A stretch of DNA of 64,000 nt from Prosthecobacter dejongeii (lineage in GTDB: Bacteria > Verrucomicrobiota > Verrucomicrobiia > Verrucomicrobiales > Verrucomicrobiaceae): contig NZ_JACHIF010000010.1 of the NCBI RefSeq assembly GCF_014203045.1, forward strand, positions 62,001 to 126,000, in the 5' to 3' direction. Position 1 is the stretch's first letter, and each line of letters starts with the position of its first letter. The notes beneath the pieces were generated by a model. It did no database searches, was not told where the DNA came from, and was given only the letters and a program-made list of their open reading frames with translations. Shown here in pieces: positions 59,440 to 64,000 of the stretch. The translations under genes and the position numbers were made by a program.

Positions 59440-61008
59440 ATGCCAATCACTCGAATATCAGTTCAGAATTTCAAAGGAATCGGTCAGAGGACTGAAATTA
59501 CATTGAAGCCCATCACGCTCTTCTTTGGGGCGAACAGCGCAGGGAAAAGCACGTTGCTTCAAGCACTTCTCTACCTTCGTGAGGTTCTCGAACGAGGAAA
59601 TGCCGATGCGGATGTCGTTGAGGGTGGCGGAAGTGCCATTGACCTAGGTGGGTTCCGTCAGATTGTGCATCAACACAATCTCGCCAACACTTTGTCTGTC
59701 GGTGTAACTGTTGCTCTGGATGACGATGGACTTCCAATGCCAAAGAAGGCTGATGGAAGGAACGCTGCGACTGAGGAGCTGCACAGAAGTATCAGCGAGA
59801 TCAAGGAGATTGGCGTGGAAGTCGGTGTGGAATGGAGCTTAGACACGCATAAACCTGTAGTTGCCCGATACAACGTTGTCGCAGACGGCACGCCCATTCT
59901 GAGAATCAGCCAGCAAAGACTGGATCGACCAAGACTGTGGCTTAACGAGGCGCATCCATCCGTTAGGCGGGTGATCGGCGCTGAAGACGAAGATCCGTTC
60001 TTTGAGTCTGATGGAAAGAACTCAGTTCCAACGATGGTCCTTGAGCAGACCACGGTAATCCCGTCATGGCACGAGCCGTTGGTAGGGTCGCTTCCAGGGG
60101 GTGATACTGAGTTGGAACCTCCTGAACTCCCAATGATTGAAGAGATTGTGGAGAGATTGGCACTCGGCGCAGGAAAGGTTGTTCTTCAACTACTGAATCA
60201 AATCCGTTATATTGGACCGTTGCGCGAGTATCCCCCCCGTAGGAGCACTGCCCAGCGGACTCCTTCGAATGATCGTTGGGCTACGGGTCTTGCTGCATGG
60301 GATTGGCTCGGAACAGAAACAAATGACCCCGTCCACAAGAGGCAAGTGAATGCCATTGGGGAGTGGATGACCGACACATGCCATTTGGATCTTGGCTACA
60401 CAGTCCGACACCAGTCATGGCTTGAGATTGATGCGGAGTCTGACTTGTATCGAGAACTCAGCATGGCGCAGTATGGGGATGAAGAAGGGATTGCTGAACG
60501 CCTTCGGCTTCTTGTTTTGCCGCGACTGCTTCAACTGCCCTTGATGCATCGAGTTCTCATGAACGATATGCGCAACGGTGCTGAGGTTGATCCACAAGAT
60601 ATTGGGAATGGAGTGACCCAAGTCATACCCGTGCTCGCAGGATTGAAGGCCGAGGGCGGAAACATTCTCGCGGTTGAACAACCTGAATTGCACCTGCATC
60701 CTGCGGTCCAGTGTCGGCTGGCGGATATTTTCATCAGGTCGCTTCATGATGGTCGGGAGAGACTGATGCTCCTTGAGACACATAGTGAGCACCTCATGCT
60801 GCGTCTAATGAAACGGATGAGGGAAACCTCTTCAGATTCACTCAACGCTCCAGAACTAGCGCTGAGCAAAGAAGACGTGCAGGTAATTTATGTGGAAAGC
60901 TTTGAGGGAAGAACCGTTCTGCGTGAAATGCCGCTCAATTCACGAGGTGAATGGGTCAAGAGCTGGCCAGGCGGATTTTTCGATGAAGACATTAACGAGA
61001 TCTTTTGA
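59440..61008 (+). CDS. OLD/DUF3696-type AAA ATPase
   Basis: A 522-residue ABC-type ATPase. Walker A is FFGANSAGKSTLLQALLYL (about 28-46), Walker B lies in ILAVEQPELHLHPAVQCRL, followed by LLETHSEHLMLRLMKRM. The C-terminal part resembles DUF3696 and lacks a TOPRIM nuclease, unlike OLD/GajA. Such ATPases are trigger subunits in two-gene defence modules such as Septu or PARIS. The start at 59440 is the first ATG on the conserved domain, 14 bases after druE. The partner gene starts 3 bases after its stop. Confidence 0.82.
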   Translation: MPITRISVQNFKGIGQRTEITLKPITLFFGANSAGKSTLLQALLYLREVLERGNADADVVEGGGSAIDLGGFRQIVHQHNLANTLSVGVTVALDDDGLPMPKKADGRNAATEELHRSISEIKEIGVEVGVEWSLDTHKPVVARYNVVADGTPILRISQQRLDRPRLWLNEAHPSVRRVIGAEDEDPFFESDGKNSVPTMVLEQTTVIPSWHEPLVGSLPGGDTELEPPELPMIEEIVERLALGAGKVVLQLLNQIRYIGPLREYPPRRSTAQRTPSNDRWATGLAAWDWLGTETNDPVHKRQVNAIGEWMTDTCHLDLGYTVRHQSWLEIDAESDLYRELSMAQYGDEEGIAERLRLLVLPRLLQLPLMHRVLMNDMRNGAEVDPQDIGNGVTQVIPVLAGLKAEGGNILAVEQPELHLHPAVQCRLADIFIRSLHDGRERLMLLETHSEHLMLRLMKRMRETSSDSLNAPELALSKEDVQVIYVESFEGRTVLREMPLNSRGEWVKSWPGGFFDEDINEIF

Positions 61009-61011
61009 GCC

Positions 61012-61950
61012 GTGCTTCCTGAATTATCACTATCACCCTCAATCTTTTGTAGCTCGGCTTTCGCGTTGCCCGAGGTTTGTGCGGCTCATCTCCAAGCACT
61101 GAAGAACACTTTTCTTGAAGACGCATTGATACATGACCTTCGATCTGGCGATTTTTGCGCTGCCGCCTTGGGTGACGCGAATATCCATCCCAAAGGCAAG
61201 GAATTGATGAAGAAGATGATCAAGAAGCGTCGTCTGTTCTCTGTAAGGTCTGCGCTGGCTGCAACTCCAGTTTTCCCCGCTGATTGGGTTCAGGAGGCTC
61301 TTGAGTCGCACAAGGCAACGCCTGTTAGCGGAATTGTAGCGTGCGGGACTGCGAAACAAGCCTTCAAAAGCGACAATATGATTGCTGATGTGGCTAACTG
61401 TACATCAGCAACTTGGTGGGGCGCCTCCGTAGCCCGTCAATCATGGAACACTGCTCGCACCGTTGCTGGCTATTCTCATCTATTGGAGCCACTGCTCCGT
61501 CACGCAAACTCGCTAGTGATAATTGACCCCCATTTTGACCCATCCGTTGAGCGGTATCAGGTGCTAGATCAACTCTTGCTTCCTTTGCGCGCCAGGACGG
61601 AGCGGCCGACGGTGGAATTACATCGAGTCTGCTATGAAGGCTCAGGGCGTAACCGAAATACCTTGAGTAACATCGCCATCGAACAGCGCTTCAGCGTTCT
61701 CTCAGACTGTCTTCGAGCCATCGGAGTTGTCGTGGAGGTATTTGTATGGGACGATGACCACAACCGCTATCTGTTGACCGACTTGGGAGACTTTCTTCTA
61801 GGCAATGGCCTGGATGTCTCCAGCTCTGTGGGTGCTCAGGATACCTGGTCTCGAATTGATCGCATAACCGCTGACGACATCAAAAGACGCCATGATCCTG
61901 GAGTTATGGCTGGAAAGCTTAGACATCGTTTTGTGATCGGAGCGCAATGA
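61012..61950 (+). CDS. PLD-like partner (possible effector) of the ATPase
   Basis: A 312-residue protein starting at GTG three bases past the ATPase stop. The C-terminal half resembles phospholipase-D-like folds: LEPLLRHANSLVIIDPHFDP, TVELHRVCYEGSGRN, and VFVWDDDHNRYLLTDLGDFL, which has an H-N-R-Y-L motif. The N-terminal half is unassigned (CSSAFALPEVCAAHLQALKN). Coupling with an ATPase suggests a sensor/effector pair. Nuclease or other enzyme activity has not been shown for this family and is inference. Confidence 0.65.
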   Translation: MLPELSLSPSIFCSSAFALPEVCAAHLQALKNTFLEDALIHDLRSGDFCAAALGDANIHPKGKELMKKMIKKRRLFSVRSALAATPVFPADWVQEALESHKATPVSGIVACGTAKQAFKSDNMIADVANCTSATWWGASVARQSWNTARTVAGYSHLLEPLLRHANSLVIIDPHFDPSVERYQVLDQLLLPLRARTERPTVELHRVCYEGSGRNRNTLSNIAIEQRFSVLSDCLRAIGVVVEVFVWDDDHNRYLLTDLGDFLLGNGLDVSSSVGAQDTWSRIDRITADDIKRRHDPGVMAGKLRHRFVIGAQ

Positions 61951-61982
61951 ATGACGCGTCGGCAGAGAACCCACAGCTAAAG

Positions 61983-62012
61983 AAAAGGGTCCCGGAAAAT
62001 CCGAGGCCCTTT
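61983..62012 (-). terminator. Terminator after the DUF932 gene
   Basis: AAAGGG (61984-61989) pairs with CCCTTT (62007-62012), with an inner CGGA/TCCG pairing. A short T-run follows on the minus strand. It lies between convergent genes, so it may serve both directions. Confidence 0.6.
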
Positions 62013-62017
62013 CCTTC

Positions 62018-62797
62018 TCACGCGGCTAGGCCGACATGAGTGTCTAACAGCCCGTGGAGTGCCTCGGTGCGTTTGGGCAGCTCTGCGAGGTTGCCGCTTT
62101 TCAGGGACTCGGTGAAGGCATTGAACAGGCTCCAAACATTTCGGCTGGCAAAGGCCTCGTATCTGGGTTCCCTCCATTCATTGAGCACTGAGGGGATGAG
62201 GCGGTTGGAGCACACGCCGACATCCGTTGCGCGGATGATGAGGTCATGGGCATCTGCTTCACCGATGTCCGCTTCCTTGTAGGCGGCGATGCGTTTGTCC
62301 TGGTCGTGCCACTTGACCATGAGTTGGCCGATGGAGCGTCCCACCAGTTGCGGCAGGTCACGGACAATGAAGCGGGTGTGTTTGCGGGCGAATTTGATCT
62401 CTCCTGAAAAGGAAAGGTTGTCGCACACAAACACACTGGCACCGGCCACGATCCCAGCGGGGAAGGTTTTATCATGGCTGTTACGCAATCCCAGCACCCA
62501 GCAATAATCTTCGCTGGACTGATGAGAGGTCACTTCCATGAGACCAAAATAACGCATGCCATCGTGTGACAGCGAATGCGCCTGCGTGCCAATCTTGAGC
62601 CGGGAACTGGACAGGGTTTTCTGGACGGTGGTGATGAGCTGATGATGTGGAATTGGACACCAGCTATCGGTGGGTGCAGGAGTCGGCACAGAACGGACTT
62701 CTTGAAGGTCGGCTGTGTGAGCACCGCAATGCAATATCAGGTTAGGGGATTTACGAGGCTTAGCCATAGGGGCGATTAAATCGAGGTTTGCGATCAT
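62018..62797 (-). CDS. DUF932-family mobile-element protein
   Basis: A 259-residue protein of the DUF932 type found on plasmids, phages and integrative elements. Recognisable segments are YCWVLGLRNSHDKTFPAGIV, GASVFVCDNLSFSGEIKF, and a helical C-terminus (WSLFNAFTESLKSGNLAEL). Function unknown. A second start at 62767 (MAKPRKSPN) is possible. The 246-base gap to the next gene upstream contains that gene's terminator and no other gene. Its presence supports a mobile origin for this region. Confidence 0.8.
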   Translation of the reverse strand: MIANLDLIAPMAKPRKSPNLILHCGAHTADLQEVRSVPTPAPTDSWCPIPHHQLITTVQKTLSSSRLKIGTQAHSLSHDGMRYFGLMEVTSHQSSEDYCWVLGLRNSHDKTFPAGIVAGASVFVCDNLSFSGEIKFARKHTRFIVRDLPQLVGRSIGQLMVKWHDQDKRIAAYKEADIGEADAHDLIIRATDVGVCSNRLIPSVLNEWREPRYEAFASRNVWSLFNAFTESLKSGNLAELPKRTEALHGLLDTHVGLAA

Positions 62798-62971
62798 GGG
62801 GATGTGGTAGTTAGAGGAGGTTTTAAATTATTTAATTGATGACTGATTTAATGGGTGAATGGCCTGGTCATGACAGGGAACCCATGAGGTTTATTCTTTG
62901 GATGGCGACACGTTTGAGACGTTCCTACAAGCGAAAGAAGACCGGGGTGGTGTGTGCAGTTGAGGGCCGAT

Positions 62972-63013
62972 AAAAAAAGAACCCGGCACGTCGGTGAAGA
63001 CGCAGCGGGTTCT
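62972..63013 (-). terminator. Terminator after the clamp-like gene
   Basis: AGAACCCG (62978-62985) pairs with CGGGTTCT (63006-63013). On the minus strand it is followed by a 7-base T-run (complement of 62972-62978), 30 bases after the stop codon. Confidence 0.85.
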
Positions 63014-63043
63014 GTTTCTCAAATGATGGATGGATTGTTCGGC

Positions 63044-64000
63044 TTACAACTTGAGGCCTTGCAGGGTACGTAGCGTGGAGCGGACAGAACTCATTTCTCG
63101 GGCACTGGTTTTCTGTTCACGCTGGAGAAGCTTGAGTTTATTGGCCAGGTCACGGATTTGGTTAAGCCCGTCCTGAAACCGATCCCGTAGGAGGTTGCAG
63201 AGGTTGAGCGCTTCTTCCATGGCAGGAGCGCTAGGCCCTGATTCAGGAGCATCGGAGTTGGGACGATTGAGCATTGGATTTGGAGTTGGGGGTTTAGGGT
63301 TCTGCTGAGGGACTGTCGCCGTATCCACCTTTCGGATGGGAGTGGGTTGAGGCGATGTGCCTGCCTTGTCAGACCTCACGGGCATGATGATGAGTTGCTT
63401 GCCTTGCGCATGAAGACGCAGAGGTGAACGTTCATCAAAGAGGCTGATGTGATGCAGACCGAATTGCAGAGCTTTGATGAGGAAACGACGGTCCAAAAAG
63501 ATCGTCACTTCCGGTCCATGGCCTTGCGTCGCTTCTAGAGGGATGTGCAGCCAAGGTTCTTCGGCACTGGGTTTTGCCAGCAAGTTGAGGGTGTTGCCTT
63601 TCCACTGCATGCCCAGCGTATGAAACTGAGTGTCATGGTTAGGCAGGCGCTGTATCAACTGGATCACTGCTTCCAATTGATCTGGAGGCAAATTCAGGTG
63701 TGTCTTCGCTTGGGTTGGGTCTGGAACTGCAACCTGCCAGTCCGGGTATTTATCCGGGATCTGACGGGATACGAATCTCCATCTGCGGCTGCTGATTTGC
63801 ACCCACTCTTCGTTGCTTTTGATCTGCCATTCACCATCCCAAAGAAAATCCTTCCACCCCAAGAATTTATGGCTGGGGATGAGGACAGATTGTTTCAGTG
63901 GGAGGGTGAAGGAATTTGCGGAGTAGAGGTGTTTTCCATCGGTGCCCACCAAGTAGTTGGCCTTGGGGTTTCGGACATCAATGAAGGTGCCATTGAGCAC
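63044..64000 (-). CDS. DNA polymerase sliding-clamp (beta)-like protein, 5' end outside the window
   Basis: At least 318 residues; the true start may lie beyond position 64000. The middle part resembles the DnaN fold: PDQLEAVIQLIQRLP, VTIFLDRRFLIKALQFG, and the closing FDERSPLRLHAQGKQLIIMP, which mirrors the DnaN C-terminus. After about residue 215 comes a Pro/Gln-rich linker and a C-terminal coiled coil (EEALNLCNLLRDRF, LANKLKLLQREQ) absent from normal clamps. It is probably an element-encoded clamp homologue; clamp function is inference. Confidence 0.55.
   Translation of the reverse strand: MLNGTFIDVRNPKANYLVGTDGKHLYSANSFTLPLKQSVLIPSHKFLGWKDFLWDGEWQIKSNEEWVQISSRRWRFVSRQIPDKYPDWQVAVPDPTQAKTHLNLPPDQLEAVIQLIQRLPNHDTQFHTLGMQWKGNTLNLLAKPSAEEPWLHIPLEATQGHGPEVTIFLDRRFLIKALQFGLHHISLFDERSPLRLHAQGKQLIIMPVRSDKAGTSPQPTPIRKVDTATVPQQNPKPPTPNPMLNRPNSDAPESGPSAPAMEEALNLCNLLRDRFQDGLNQIRDLANKLKLLQREQKTSAREMSSVRSTLRTLQGLKL

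Overview
The window reads as chromosomal DNA of a Verrucomicrobiota bacterium, probably Verrucomicrobiaceae/Prosthecobacter-like. Pointers are a PEP-CTERM exported protein, a DUF1080 exported hydrolase, an SHD1-domain metalloprotease, pseudopilin-like proteins ending in an 'IYSSGxDxDPxTWxDNITSW' pattern, and a TGTTC-N4-GAACA palindrome in front of an SOS-type operon, which matches the LexA motif I recall for Verrucomicrobia. The assignment is by recognition; no search was run.

Positions 1-31710 are ordinary core genome. From left to right: a frameshifted membrane gene and two tandem pseudopilin-like genes; nuoF; a KH/R3H RNA-binding protein; the minus-strand cluster rpmH-rnpA-yidD-yidC; an FKBP prolyl isomerase; cytidine deaminase; a DUF1080 protein; two small genes behind a hairpin-rich leader; a polysaccharide export lipoprotein; DoxX; ruvC; a photolyase-like protein with swapped domain order; a polyprenyl glycosylphosphotransferase; TPR, solute-binding, amidohydrolase and SDR proteins; a Rad50-like ATPase; an acyltransferase; a pseudouridine synthase; nspC; a metalloprotease; a VOC protein; sucC; a PP2C phosphatase coupled to galM; a PEP-CTERM protein; a DUF1460 protein; and a proline-rich membrane protein.

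A tRNA-Leu(CAA) gene at 31735-31818 marks a sharp change. Everything from there to the right edge is DNA repair, defence or mobile-element content, so I read it as a genomic island integrated next to the tRNA. It starts with an SOS mutagenesis operon: a UmuD-like self-cleaving protein under a LexA-type box, followed by one 1418-residue polypeptide that joins a complete Y-family (DinB) polymerase to a complete C-family (DnaE) polymerase. Then come a two-gene cassette with an Imm8-like protein between direct repeats, and an SRAP/YedK abasic-site protein.

From 38937 on lies a large plus-strand defence locus. It opens with an RtcR-like regulator (CARF sensor + sigma-54 AAA+ + HTH). Its upstream region and the hsdR upstream region share an ATCAA-N6-TTGAT element, and a sigma-54-type promoter sits in front of hsdR. 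Downstream are hsdR, a UDG-fold-like protein, hsdM, hsdS, a coiled-coil membrane protein, a DUF488 protein, a probable Druantia type III pair (druH, druE), and a two-gene module of a DUF3696-type ATPase with a PLD-like partner. The right edge holds minus-strand mobile-element genes: a DUF932 protein and a protein resembling the DNA polymerase sliding clamp, cut by the window end.

The most notable points are the double-polymerase fusion under SOS control and the possible cyclic-nucleotide/sigma-54 control of a restriction-Druantia locus.
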